From the NCBI GenBank assembly GCA_946007445.1, contig CAMGAL010000027.1:1-12645 (forward strand): a DNA stretch of 12,645 nt. The letters run 5' to 3'. The stretch comes from an uncultured Mediterranea sp. (GTDB taxonomy: Bacteria; Bacteroidota; Bacteroidia; Bacteroidales; Bacteroidaceae). Positions 1-6,456 of this stretch are shown here, one piece after another. Below the pieces are notes generated by a model, which was given only the letters and a program-made list of their open reading frames with translations, did not search any database and had not been told where the DNA came from. A program made the translations under genes and the position numbers. Position 1 is the stretch's first letter. The number at the start of each line of letters is the position of its first letter.

Positions 1-1638
1 GGGGGTGTTGGTGGTGTTGGGCTTGGTGACAGAACCTGTGACGTCCTTACCCGGATAACTCTTGGTGGCCGAATTATAGCGGTAGTTGCTCTCTATATAG
101 CTGCCGTTCAGCGTGAATTTCAGGTGCCAAGGCAACTTGACTTCCGCATATCCCTTCAAGTTATTGCGCGCACGTTGATAACCCCTGTCACGGTCGCGCA
201 GCTCAATGGCCGGATTCACCAGCGAGCCACTGCCGAATACACGCTTGTCGGCTCCTTTATATCCGCCTCCGAAGTCGTACAACGCCTCGCCGCTGTCATT
301 CGTGATAATCTCACCGGTCTCCGGATTGCGCAGATGAATAGGACTGATAGGTGGAATATAACGCAGGAAGCGGAAAGTATTGGTGACACTGCCGCGCGAA
401 GTCGTCATCTGTCCGTTTCCTTCGCTGTATGTGTAGCTGTTGCTCAGTTGGAGTTTCAACCAAGGCTTTACTTGGGAGGTGACGGATGTCTTCGATGAGA
501 TGCGTTGGAAAGAGGCTCCCACCACATAGCCATCTTCGTCCGTGTAGCCCAACGAAGCATAGTACGTGGTATTCTTACTGCCGCCACTGAGTGACAGGCT
601 GGCATCTGTACGCTGACCCAGACGCAGCACGGCATCTTCCCAGTCTGTGTCATCACCCCACAGCATCTGAGCATCCGGATTAAGCTTGCCGTCAGACAAT
701 ACCATCTGGTCGGCAGGTACATTGAACGGATTATAGCCCACCGACGACTTCAGAGCCTCTGATGCAGCCTGTCCTGCGTTTTCCATATGGGCCTTGGTGT
801 ATTTGTTGTAGAGCAGTTTCCAATACGTTTCCATGTATTGGCGCACATTCAGGCGGTCGTAGTCTCCTCCCTGGCGTGCCGTGAATCCCTGATTGAACTT
901 CACATTCATGCGCAGCTTTCCCTCTTCTCCGCGTTTGGAGTTAATCAGCAAGACGCCATTGGCAGCCCGCGCACCATACAGTGCAGTAGACGAGGCATCC
1001 TTCAGCACCGTGATATTCTCGATATCAGCCGGATTCAGACTAGACAAGGCACCATCATAAGGAGTACCATCCAAGATAATCAGCGGGTCGTTGGAAGCCG
1101 AAAACGAACCGATACCACGGATGCGCACGGTCGATGCCGTGCCAGGCTCGCCCGTAGCTTGTTGCACCGTCACACCGCTGCTGGCTCCCAACAGGGCTGA
1201 AGCGATTTCGGTCGTAGGACGTTCCTCTATCGTCTCCACATTGACCACGGAAGCTGAACCGGTGAAAGAACCTCTGTTGGCCGTGCCGTAGGCCACGACC
1301 ATGACTTCGTCCAACATCTTGTCGTCCGGCTCTAAGACGACGCGCAACAGGCCGCTCCTGATAGGCACCTGCTTCGTGGCCATCCCGACAAACGACACCT
1401 TCAGCATCTTGCCGGAAGCCGGAACATTCAACGAAAACTTACCATCCACATCGGTCATGGTACCCGTCGAGGTACCAACCACCAGGAGTGTGGCTCTCGC
1501 TTCTGGATTCCCGTCTTCCGTTGAGACAATCACTCCGGTGATACTCTTGCTCTGTTGCGATATGGCGAAGGAACTGCCCATCACCACGAGCAGCAACAGC
1601 AACCATGCTTTTCTGAAATAAACGTTCTTTTTACCCAT
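1..1638 (-). CDS. SusC/RagA-family TonB-linked outer-membrane transporter, N-terminal part (gene runs off left edge)
   Basis: The first 546 residues are visible and the frame stays open to the window edge; family members usually have about 1000 residues. Seen in order: a signal peptide (basic MGKKNVYFRK, then a leucine-rich core, probable cleavage after SSFA near residue 25); a carboxypeptidase-regulatory-like beta domain (about 32-107) with TMTDVDGKFSL; a TonB-box-like LDEVMVVAYG (109-118); the plug domain; and the SusC/RagA signature SLNPADIENITVLKDASS with ALYGARAANGV (about 200-229). The beta-barrel begins after about residue 240. There is no N-terminal STN domain, so anti-sigma signalling is not expected. 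By family knowledge it imports oligomeric nutrients through the outer membrane with a SusD-like lipoprotein, which would lie beyond the left edge. It starts 45 bp after the hydrolase stop with no promoter motif in the gap, so the two are probably co-transcribed. Substrate unknown. Confidence 0.95.
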   Translation of the reverse strand, partial: MGKKNVYFRKAWLLLLLVVMGSSFAISQQSKSITGVIVSTEDGNPEARATLLVVGTSTGTMTDVDGKFSLNVPASGKMLKVSFVGMATKQVPIRSGLLRVVLEPDDKMLDEVMVVAYGTANRGSFTGSASVVNVETIEERPTTEIASALLGASSGVTVQQATGEPGTASTVRIRGIGSFSASNDPLIILDGTPYDGALSSLNPADIENITVLKDASSTALYGARAANGVLLINSKRGEEGKLRMNVKFNQGFTARQGGDYDRLNVRQYMETYWKLLYNKYTKAHMENAGQAASEALKSSVGYNPFNVPADQMVLSDGKLNPDAQMLWGDDTDWEDAVLRLGQRTDASLSLSGGSKNTTYYASLGYTDEDGYVVGASFQRISSKTSVTSQVKPWLKLQLSNSYTYSEGNGQMTTSRGSVTNTFRFLRYIPPISPIHLRNPETGEIITNDSGEALYDFGGGYKGADKRVFGSGSLVNPAIELRDRDRGYQRARNNLKGYAEVKLPWHLKFTLNGSYIESNYRYNSATKSYPGKDVTGSVTKPNTTNTP

Positions 1639-1683
1639 AATACTTTATTTAGATTGTCATTTGTCTTGTACTTGTTTCACCCC

Positions 1684-2910
1684 TCAGGGCAGCAGCCCGT
1701 GCGAACGGGCTATCCGGGTATATTCAGCTTCCACCAGCTCATCCACCCATCGATAATACTCCACATAGTCAGGCATAATCCCATTCTCGTGTCGGAACCG
1801 TTCCAAGTAGGCCTCACCCTGCGCTACTATCTGATCCTCCACCGGCAGCATCTGCTGCAGAATGCCCGTCCCTTCTCCATTGATGAGGTGGGCCAGCATG
1901 ATGTAGTCCCGCCCTTCTCCGTAGTCAATGGGAAACAGATATTGCTTGAAGGCGTTGCTCCAGTTGACCAGCGCACAGTCGCCCCCATCGCGGCGCTGCA
2001 CACATGCAGGCATCCGATGCTCCTGGCCAAACCATATCGGAATACATACCGTAGTGAACGGATGGGCAATGGCGGTCCATGCCGTGGTCAGCAGAGGAGA
2101 CTCTCCCTGCTTGACCCCTTGATAAACCACTGCCGACCCCGTAATATACCGGGGAATGAAGTCACGGAAAGCGGTCATACTGGGTGTAGATTCCTTCTCA
2201 GGCATCCATTCGTTCAAATCCATGCGTGTCCATCCGTGACGCAGGCAACGTGAGAAGGAGAACACCGTTTTCCAATCCAACTGATGATTGGCGGCTGCCT
2301 GCTCAAACAACTCGCAGGCCACTACATAACGGGCATACCCTTTCCCCTTCTTCAAGTCGCCGGACATACCGAAGTTACTCCTTACTATATATCCATGAGG
2401 AGCGACCTGCGGGTCATCCGCATCATAGCGTTTGACACCCTGACAGCCACATTCCAAATAGACACACGCTCCGGTAGCATCCAAACAGCCATAATTGGAG
2501 CCGTAAGCAAACGGAGCCAGTCTACGCAGCATGGCCTCAAACTCATCGACCGTAGCACAACTCTCCAATCCGATGCGGATGAGGTTGCTCTTGGTGGCCT
2601 TGCCTTGTATCGGACCCTCCAGATTATAGGAGTTGGAGTTCATAATAGCCAGCCCCTTCTCGTTATGTCCATAGACCACCCTGCGGTTCTCTTTATCACC
2701 AATAGGGACCACCCCGATATAGGCATATTTACCGCTATGGGAGTAAATATACACGTTGTCGGCTTGTTCGCTATCACGTTGTTTGAAGAGGAGGGGACGT
2801 CCGTCAACGGTGTATTTTCCCGAAACAATCCCCGTCGTACAGGCCCAAACGGCCACAGAAGAGTGAAGAATAAGGGCTGTCAACAGAAGCCCTACATACT
2901 GTTTTAACAT
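1684..2910 (-). CDS. Exported C45 / choloylglycine-hydrolase-like Ntn (linear amide C-N) hydrolase
   Basis: A 408-residue protein when started at the ATG at 2908-2910. The frame is open to a TTG at 2943, but that codon overlaps a likely promoter, and the ATG start gives a clean signal peptide ending AVWA. The next residue is Cys24 (ACTTGIVSG), followed by GRPLLFKQRD with Arg45-Asp46, a YGHNEKGLAIMNSNS stretch (80-94) and IVRSNFG (Asn179). This is the layout of Ntn hydrolases, in which the Cys at the mature N-terminus is the nucleophile and nearby Arg, Asp and Asn residues help catalysis. Here signal peptidase cleavage alone could expose it. The family includes bile-salt hydrolases, penicillin V acylases and C45 acyltransferases/carcinine hydrolases, all acting on linear amides. 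A lipoprotein reading of VWAC is less likely because Trp sits at -2. It is followed by the SusC gene. Fold confident, substrate not. Confidence 0.85.
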   Translation of the reverse strand: MLKQYVGLLLTALILHSSVAVWACTTGIVSGKYTVDGRPLLFKQRDSEQADNVYIYSHSGKYAYIGVVPIGDKENRRVVYGHNEKGLAIMNSNSYNLEGPIQGKATKSNLIRIGLESCATVDEFEAMLRRLAPFAYGSNYGCLDATGACVYLECGCQGVKRYDADDPQVAPHGYIVRSNFGMSGDLKKGKGYARYVVACELFEQAAANHQLDWKTVFSFSRCLRHGWTRMDLNEWMPEKESTPSMTAFRDFIPRYITGSAVVYQGVKQGESPLLTTAWTAIAHPFTTVCIPIWFGQEHRMPACVQRRDGGDCALVNWSNAFKQYLFPIDYGEGRDYIMLAHLINGEGTGILQQMLPVEDQIVAQGEAYLERFRHENGIMPDYVEYYRWVDELVEAEYTRIARSHGLLP

Positions 2911-2940
2911 CGCTGCTTGTATTTTATTTGTTAGCGGGGA

Positions 2941-2971
2941 CAAAATTACAGGTTATTATTCATATAACAAT
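2941..2971 (-). promoter_or_regulatory. Bacteroidetes-type promoter for the Ntn hydrolase-SusC unit
   Basis: On the minus strand ATTG (2971-2968) is followed by a 19-bp spacer and TAATTTTG (2948-2941). The -7 box matches TAnnTTTG exactly and the -33 box matches TTTG in three of four bases at the preferred spacing. Transcription would begin near 2934, giving a leader of about 24 nt before the ATG at 2910. This also argues against the TTG start at 2943. Confidence 0.7.
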
Positions 2972-3106
2972 CAATTTTCTCGAAATTCTTCATTAAAAAT
3001 ACAAATATGTCACTTCTTCAATCAATCGCCAAACATTTAGATAGTAGATTCATCCCCATTGTTTGCTCTTTGCATTGCTTCTATAGAGCGGTCCACGAGC
3101 GAAGAA

Positions 3107-3145
3107 CAGCCAAACAGCCGAACGAAAATCGGCCAAACAACCGAA
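3107..3145. repeat. Imperfect 16-bp direct repeat
   Basis: CAGCCAAACAGCCGAA (3107-3122) and CGGCCAAACAACCGAA (3130-3145) agree in 14 of 16 positions and start 23 bp apart. No function is evident. Their position upstream of the ATPase remnant would suit an operator or a relic of duplication. Confidence 0.5.
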
Positions 3146-3166
3146 TTGCATGCTGAATTCATGCAA
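3146..3166. repeat. 7-bp inverted repeat with 7-nt loop
   Basis: TTGCATG (3146-3152) and CATGCAA (3160-3166) are perfect inverted partners separated by CTGAATT. It directly abuts the preceding direct repeat and lies about 20 bp upstream of the -33 region of the next promoter candidate, so an operator is possible. It could also be chance in AT-rich DNA. Confidence 0.35.
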
Positions 3167-3183
3167 ATATCTCACGCAATTCG

Positions 3184-3213
3184 TTGGTTACCAATAGACT
3201 TTTCGTATCTTAG
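3184..3213 (+). promoter_or_regulatory. Candidate promoter for the ATPase remnant
   Basis: TTG (3184-3186), a 19-bp spacer and TATCTTAG (3206-3213) fit the Bacteroidetes -33/-7 pattern with one mismatch in the last four bases of the -7 box. The ATG of the remnant follows 20 bp later. Confidence 0.5.
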
Positions 3214-3233
3214 CACCAAATAAAAAGAACGGT

Positions 3234-3413
3234 ATGAAAAAGATCTATAAACAGAGAGTCTTGGACAAACTGTTAGTGCGCAAACTCGCAGGAAAGGGAG
3301 CTGTATTATTGGAAAGTGCTAAATGGTGCGGGAAGACAACAACCGCAGAACAGATTGCAAAAAGTGTGCTGTATATGTCAGAAACAGGCAAAGTCACACA
3401 TTCTATAGTGTGA
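3234..3413 (+). pseudogene. Truncated Walker-A (AAA/DUF4143-type) ATPase remnant, 59 codons
   Basis: The reading frame gives MKKIYKQRVLDKLL, then GAVLLESAKWCGKTTTAEQ with a P-loop (about residues 27-36), then IAKSVLYMSETGK and a TGA stop at 3411-3413. By memory of the family this is the beginning of the common DUF4143-domain AAA ATPases of Bacteroidales, which run to about 400 residues and usually read GPKWCGKTT at this position. Here the leading Gly-Pro of the P-loop is Ser-Ala, and everything after the first helix beyond the P-loop is missing: no Walker B, no C-terminal domain. Promoter and start codon look intact, so a short peptide might still be made, but ATPase function is not expected. 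Loss was probably by deletion, because the downstream DNA does not resume the family sequence in any frame. Confidence 0.75.
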
Positions 3414-3426
3414 GCCGATTTCATCT

Positions 3427-3441
3427 GATATAAACGATAAA
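3427..3441 (+). repeat. Upstream copy of 15-bp direct repeat GATATAAACGATAAA
   Basis: GATATAAACGATAAA here is identical to 4290-4304, just beyond the HU-family gene. The pair brackets that gene about 860 bp apart. It could mark a transferred cassette or be a pair of binding sites. Confidence 0.6.
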
Positions 3442-3460
3442 TACAGGCTTTATTTATCGT
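3434..3460. promoter_or_regulatory. 10-bp perfect inverted repeat, operator candidate
   Basis: ACGATAAATA (3434-3443) and TATTTATCGT (3451-3460) pair perfectly around CAGGCTT. It overlaps the 15-bp direct repeat and lies just upstream of the -7 box at 3479. A related motif, TATCCGATAA, follows at 3464-3473. The stem is too AT-rich and the T tract too weak for a good terminator, so a protein-binding operator is the better reading. Confidence 0.5.
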
Positions 3461-3478
3461 CTTTATCCGATAAAATGT

Positions 3479-3486
3479 TATCTTTG
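3479..3486 (+). promoter_or_regulatory. Candidate -7 box for the HU-family gene
   Basis: TATCTTTG matches TAnnTTTG exactly. No clear -33 TTTG is present 19-21 bp upstream, so the promoter may depend on an activator or be weak. Transcription near 3493 would give a leader of about 160 nt before the chosen ATG. A small dyad, GATAA (3469-3473) and TTATC (3478-3482), overlaps the box. Confidence 0.5.
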
Positions 3487-3516
3487 TAGTCGAATAAACG
3501 CTATTGTCAGACCTTG

Positions 3517-3536
3517 CGTTCAGCCAAGGCTGAATG
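3517..3536 (+). repeat. GTTCAGCC palindrome, copy 1, in the HU-gene leader
   Basis: TTCAGCC and GGCTGAA (3519-3534) form a perfect dyad with only AA between. As RNA it would fold with a CAAG loop and extend outward by a G-U and a C-G pair. The flanks are shared with copy 2, whose TTCAGCC begins 66 bp downstream. Confidence 0.55.
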
Positions 3537-3580
3537 GTCGTAGAAGATACTTGAATTACCTCATGAAGTGGGCTGATAGT

Positions 3581-3604
3581 TCCGTTCAGCCTAGGCCGAA
3601 CGGA
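3581..3604 (+). repeat. GTTCAGCC palindrome, copy 2, in the HU-gene leader
   Basis: TCCGTTCAGCC (3581-3591) and GGCCGAACGGA (3594-3604) pair around TA, with one A-C mismatch. The 11-position stem is GC-rich and stands out in an AT-rich leader. Together with copy 1 it gives two similar hairpins before the start codon. Confidence 0.6.
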
Positions 3605-3652
3605 CGACCAAGTTTTCTGGCTCAGCGAATTACATCTTTCATATCACAAAAT

Positions 3653-4255
3653 ATGGCAATAAATATAGAATGGCAGACGAAACCTCCCGGCAAGAATGTA
3701 GAGGAGCCTGAGATGTTCCCACGCATCACGGATAGCGAGATCATCGGCGAACAACAACTGGCAGGGTTGATGGCATCCCATGGGGCACTATCCAGAGGAA
3801 ATGCCAAGACAGCCCTCACCGACTTGGCGGAAGTGATGGCAAAGTTACTCAGGGAAGGGAAGACAATCCACATTCCCATGCTGGGCTCATTCAAACTATC
3901 CATTGGCTCCGACACGGCCATACATCCCGATAGCGACAGACGTATGCAAAGTGTCGTTGTGAGGGGAGTGAATTTTCAACCGACGCAAGAGTTCATGGAT
4001 GCCATCGGCAAACCAACCTTCCTATGGAAACCGAGTACAGGAGTGGCCATTGCACCCACTGCTGCCCAGATTGCCCCTCAACTCATGGCATATTTCCAAA
4101 CTCATGACAGCATTAGTCGGGACGCCTTCGAACGCACATTTGGGCTGAAACGTACTACAGCGTATATGCGGTTGAAGGAACTGGAGAAGATGGAGATGAT
4201 TCAGGCTGTCGGGAATGGCAAAGAGACTGTCTATATCCGAAGAATGGCAGAATAA
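3653..4255 (+). CDS. HU-HIG family DNA-binding protein with C-terminal winged-helix-like domain
   Basis: A 200-residue protein starting MAINIEWQTKPPGKN. The frame is open upstream to a TTG at 3551, with an in-frame ATG at 3563, but those 34 extra residues do not look like family sequence and cover a leader palindrome, so the ATG at 3653 is preferred. Residues 1-127 resemble the HU-HIG type of Bacteroidetes HU-like proteins: two-helix dimer core (about 28-68), KTIHIPMLGSFKLSIGS strand pair (70-86), a DNA-gripping arm, and VRGVNFQPTQEF (103-114). Residues about 140-197 look like a winged helix-turn-helix: DSISRDAFERTFGLKRTTAYMRL, then a wing with GNGKETVYIRR. HU-like domains bend or bind DNA and the second domain may add sequence specificity. 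No partner gene is evident. GATAAA-type dyads near its promoter suggest autoregulation, as inference only. Confidence 0.8.
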   Translation: MAINIEWQTKPPGKNVEEPEMFPRITDSEIIGEQQLAGLMASHGALSRGNAKTALTDLAEVMAKLLREGKTIHIPMLGSFKLSIGSDTAIHPDSDRRMQSVVVRGVNFQPTQEFMDAIGKPTFLWKPSTGVAIAPTAAQIAPQLMAYFQTHDSISRDAFERTFGLKRTTAYMRLKELEKMEMIQAVGNGKETVYIRRMAE

Positions 4256-4263
4256 GAAGATTA

Positions 4264-4296
4264 TCGGATATAATTCAACCAACGAGTCGGATATAA
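4264..4296 (+). repeat. Two TCGGATATAA direct repeats after the HU-family gene
   Basis: TCGGATATAA occurs at 4264-4273 and 4287-4296, 23 bp apart start to start, within the short gap between the HU-family stop and ppk. The upstream region of the same gene carries related words, CTGATATAA at 3425-3433 and, inverted, TATCCGATAA at 3464-3473. Confidence 0.55.
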
Positions 4297-4304
4297 ACGA
4301 TAAA
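4290..4304 (+). repeat. Downstream copy of 15-bp direct repeat GATATAAACGATAAA
   Basis: Identical over 15 bp to 3427-3441 in the same orientation. It overlaps the second TCGGATATAA word and ends in the A-run that also serves the ppk terminator candidate on the other strand. Confidence 0.6.
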
Positions 4305-4324
4305 AAAGCTGTCAGAACGGACAG
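4302..4324 (-). terminator. Weak intrinsic terminator candidate for ppk
   Basis: Reading the minus strand, CTGTC (4324-4320), a 6-nt loop and GACAG (4313-4309) form a short stem followed by C and six T (4307-4302). The stem includes the ppk stop codon. The stem is only 5 bp, so strength is doubtful. Confidence 0.4.
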
Positions 4325-6393
4325 GATGGAAGATGGTCGTTTTGCTCTTTCAGATAGTCGTAGAACGCATACTGCGCCCGCACCTGCTCCTGCTGCGGTG
4401 AGGGTGACTTCCAGACATTGCAGAGGCGGTCGTCCACCCAGCAGGCTTTGCGGCGGTCGGCCAGCTGGATGTGCAGCATGTCGATGAGCTGGCGTTGCAG
4501 GGTGCGGTCGAGTACCGGAGTGACGGCCTCAATGCGGCGATAGAGGTTGCGGCGCATCCAGTCGGGCGAACCGAGGAAGAGCTTGGGACGGCCTCCGCCT
4601 CCGAAGTACCAGATACGGGCGTGCTCCAAGAAGGTATCGACAATGCGGGTGACGCGGATGTTGCGGCTGAACTCCCGACCGGGAATGAGGCAGCAGATGC
4701 CACGCACGATGAGGTCTATCTGTACGCCGGCTTGCGAAGCCTCGTAGAGACGCTCTATCATGGTGGGGTCTTGCAGGGCGTTCATCTTGAGGATGATGCG
4801 TCCCTCCTTGCCACTGCGGGCCAGCTGTATCTCCCTGTCAATGAGTTTGTTCAGCTCGGGAATGAGATTGAAGCGGGCCACCAGCAGGCGGTGGAACACG
4901 GGGTTCTGCTTGCCGCGCAGGGTGCGGAAGAGGTTGTGCAGGTCGTTGACCAGCACGGGATTGCAGGTGAAGAGGCCGCAGTCGGCATAGAGCGTGGCGG
5001 TCTTCTCGTTGAAGTTTCCCGTGCTGATGTAGGCATAGCCGGGCAGCTTGTGGCCATTCGCATCGCGACGTAGCACCAGCGCCACCTTGGCATGGACCTT
5101 CAGTTTGGGGATGGAGAAGATGACCTGGATGCCGGCTGCCTTCATCATCTCGGCCGTGGCCAGGTTGTTCTCTTCATCGAAGCGGGCCTTCAGCTCGACA
5201 AAGACGGTACCCTTCTTGCCATTCTGCGCCGCGGCAATGAGGGTATGGATGACGGCGGAATTCTCGGCCACCCGATACTGGGTGACCATCATCTCGCGTA
5301 CGGTGGGGTCGTGGACAGCCTCGTAGAGGAAGTGGATGAAGTGCTCGAAGCTGTGGTAGGGATAGCAGAGCAGCAGGTCGCGCCGCTCCACATAGCTGAA
5401 GATGGACTCCCGCTCGTCCAGGCAGGTGAGCTTCATGGGCTGCGGCTTGCGCAGAGGGCGCAGCATCTGATTGGGGTTGGGCAGATGGCGCAGGTCCTCC
5501 ATGTTGAGGTGCTTGTCGCCGGGCACCAGCTCGTTGCGGTCTATCTGGTAGGCATCGACCAAGAAATTGAGGAAGTCCTGGGGCATGGTGCGGTCGTAGA
5601 CAAAGCGGCACACGGCACCTATCTTGCGCTTCTTCACCTTGGTCTTCACCTGCTCGATAATCTGGTTGGTGTTGGCATTGTCGTCTATCAAGATGTCGGC
5701 ATCGCGCGAAATCTTGATACAATAGCAGCTGTCCACCTCGTAGCCGGGGAAGATGACATCGAGGTTGGCCTTGATGATATCTTCGATGAACATCAGGTAG
5801 AAATTTTTTCCCTCGCGAGGAAGTTCAATAAACCTCGGGACTTTGCTGTATGGGAGCTTCATGACGAAATACTCGGGATGGCGCTGATACTCCGACTCGT
5901 GCTTGGGATAGAGGCGCACGGCCAGGTAAAGACGATTGTCACGCAGGAAGGAGACCACCTTGTCTTTGCTGACCGGCACGGGCGAGAGGTAGGGGAAAAT
6001 CTCCTCGCGGAAGAAGCGGCGCAGGAACTCCCGATGGAAGGGCTCCACGTGGGGCGACTGATAGAAGATGATGTGCTGGCGACGCAGCTCAGGCAGGATG
6101 CCCTGCTCATAGATGCGAATGCGCTCCTCGAGCTGGCGGTTCACTTCGTCGTTGATGTCCTCCACCAAGGCCATGGCCGACTGCACGCTCTCCTCGTCGT
6201 TCTGGGTGACGCCGGCCGCCACGGCCTTGTGGTCGGCCACACGGATTTTGTAGAACTCTTCCAGATTGGAGGAGTAGATGGAGATGAAGTTGATGCGCTC
6301 GTACAGCGGCAGCGAAGCGTCGTCTGCCTCAAGCAGTACCCGGTAGTTGAACGAGAGCCAACTGATGTCGCGTTTGAAATACCTTTCTTCCAT
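4312..6393 (-). CDS. ppk1: Polyphosphate kinase 1
   Basis: A 693-residue protein, full length for PPK1. It reversibly transfers the ATP gamma-phosphate to polyphosphate through a phosphohistidine. The N-terminal domain opens FKRDISWLSFNYRVL (6-20) with YSSNLEEFYKIRV (40-52). The catalytic histidines are visible: His434 in PKLKVHAKVALV, equivalent to the autophosphorylated His of the E. coli enzyme, and His591 in DTFLEHARIWYF. Other PPK1 features are FVELKARFDEENNLA (398-412), YAYISTGNFNEKTA (453-466) and KLFLGSPDWMRRNLYRR (604-620). The start ATG lies just after a consensus promoter with a very short leader, and no other in-frame ATG competes. It is transcribed alone, divergent from a metallophosphoesterase gene and convergent with the HU-family gene. 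Expected roles, from family knowledge, are polyphosphate storage and stress survival. Confidence 0.97.
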   Translation of the reverse strand: MEERYFKRDISWLSFNYRVLLEADDASLPLYERINFISIYSSNLEEFYKIRVADHKAVAAGVTQNDEESVQSAMALVEDINDEVNRQLEERIRIYEQGILPELRRQHIIFYQSPHVEPFHREFLRRFFREEIFPYLSPVPVSKDKVVSFLRDNRLYLAVRLYPKHESEYQRHPEYFVMKLPYSKVPRFIELPREGKNFYLMFIEDIIKANLDVIFPGYEVDSCYCIKISRDADILIDDNANTNQIIEQVKTKVKKRKIGAVCRFVYDRTMPQDFLNFLVDAYQIDRNELVPGDKHLNMEDLRHLPNPNQMLRPLRKPQPMKLTCLDERESIFSYVERRDLLLCYPYHSFEHFIHFLYEAVHDPTVREMMVTQYRVAENSAVIHTLIAAAQNGKKGTVFVELKARFDEENNLATAEMMKAAGIQVIFSIPKLKVHAKVALVLRRDANGHKLPGYAYISTGNFNEKTATLYADCGLFTCNPVLVNDLHNLFRTLRGKQNPVFHRLLVARFNLIPELNKLIDREIQLARSGKEGRIILKMNALQDPTMIERLYEASQAGVQIDLIVRGICCLIPGREFSRNIRVTRIVDTFLEHARIWYFGGGGRPKLFLGSPDWMRRNLYRRIEAVTPVLDRTLQRQLIDMLHIQLADRRKACWVDDRLCNVWKSPSPQQEQVRAQYAFYDYLKEQNDHLPSCPF

Positions 6394-6409
6394 AGCATCG
6401 AGGTTTTTG

Positions 6410-6440
6410 CAAAATTAGCTACCTTTGCAGAAAAAACAAA
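6410..6440 (-). promoter_or_regulatory. Consensus Bacteroidetes promoter for ppk1
   Basis: On the minus strand TTTG (6440-6437), a spacer of exactly 19 bp and TAATTTTG (6417-6410) match the consensus at every fixed position. Transcription near 6403 leaves only about 10 nt before the ATG at 6393. The spacer contains the -7 box of the divergent gene. Confidence 0.8.
6420..6427 (+). promoter_or_regulatory. Candidate -7 box for the metallophosphoesterase gene
   Basis: TACCTTTG matches TAnnTTTG and is followed by GCA, as is common. No well-placed -33 TTTG is seen. It lies inside the spacer of the opposing ppk1 promoter, so the two could not be occupied together. The ATG follows at 6457 after an A-rich leader. 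Confidence 0.6.
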
Positions 6441-6456
6441 GGAAAAAACAAGGAAA

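Larger units (their letters stand above)
2972..3183. other. AT-rich intergenic region without a gene
   Basis: No convincing coding frame is visible on either strand between the hydrolase promoter and the next promoter candidate. The first part (2972-3060) is plain AT-rich sequence. The later part holds an imperfect direct repeat and an inverted repeat, listed separately. Confidence 0.6.

Noticed and set aside
2911..2943. TTG start at 2943 for the Ntn hydrolase
   Set aside because: It overlaps the -7 promoter box and adds 11 residues before an otherwise normal signal peptide; ATG at 2910 is better.
3107..3145. CRISPR-like reading of the 16-bp repeats
   Set aside because: Only two imperfect copies with a 7-bp spacer, and no cas genes are in the window.
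3551..3652. N-terminal extension of the HU-family protein from TTG 3551 or ATG 3563
   Set aside because: The 30-34 extra residues are encoded by a leader palindrome region and do not resemble the family, whose members start close to the MAINIEWQ position.
5092..6456. Long open plus-strand frame antisense to ppk1 that runs in frame into the metallophosphoesterase
   Set aside because: The opposite strand encodes a full PPK1 with both catalytic histidines. The antisense translation is low-complexity hydrophobic and acidic sequence typical of GC-rich shadow frames, and the phosphoesterase has its own start at 6457.
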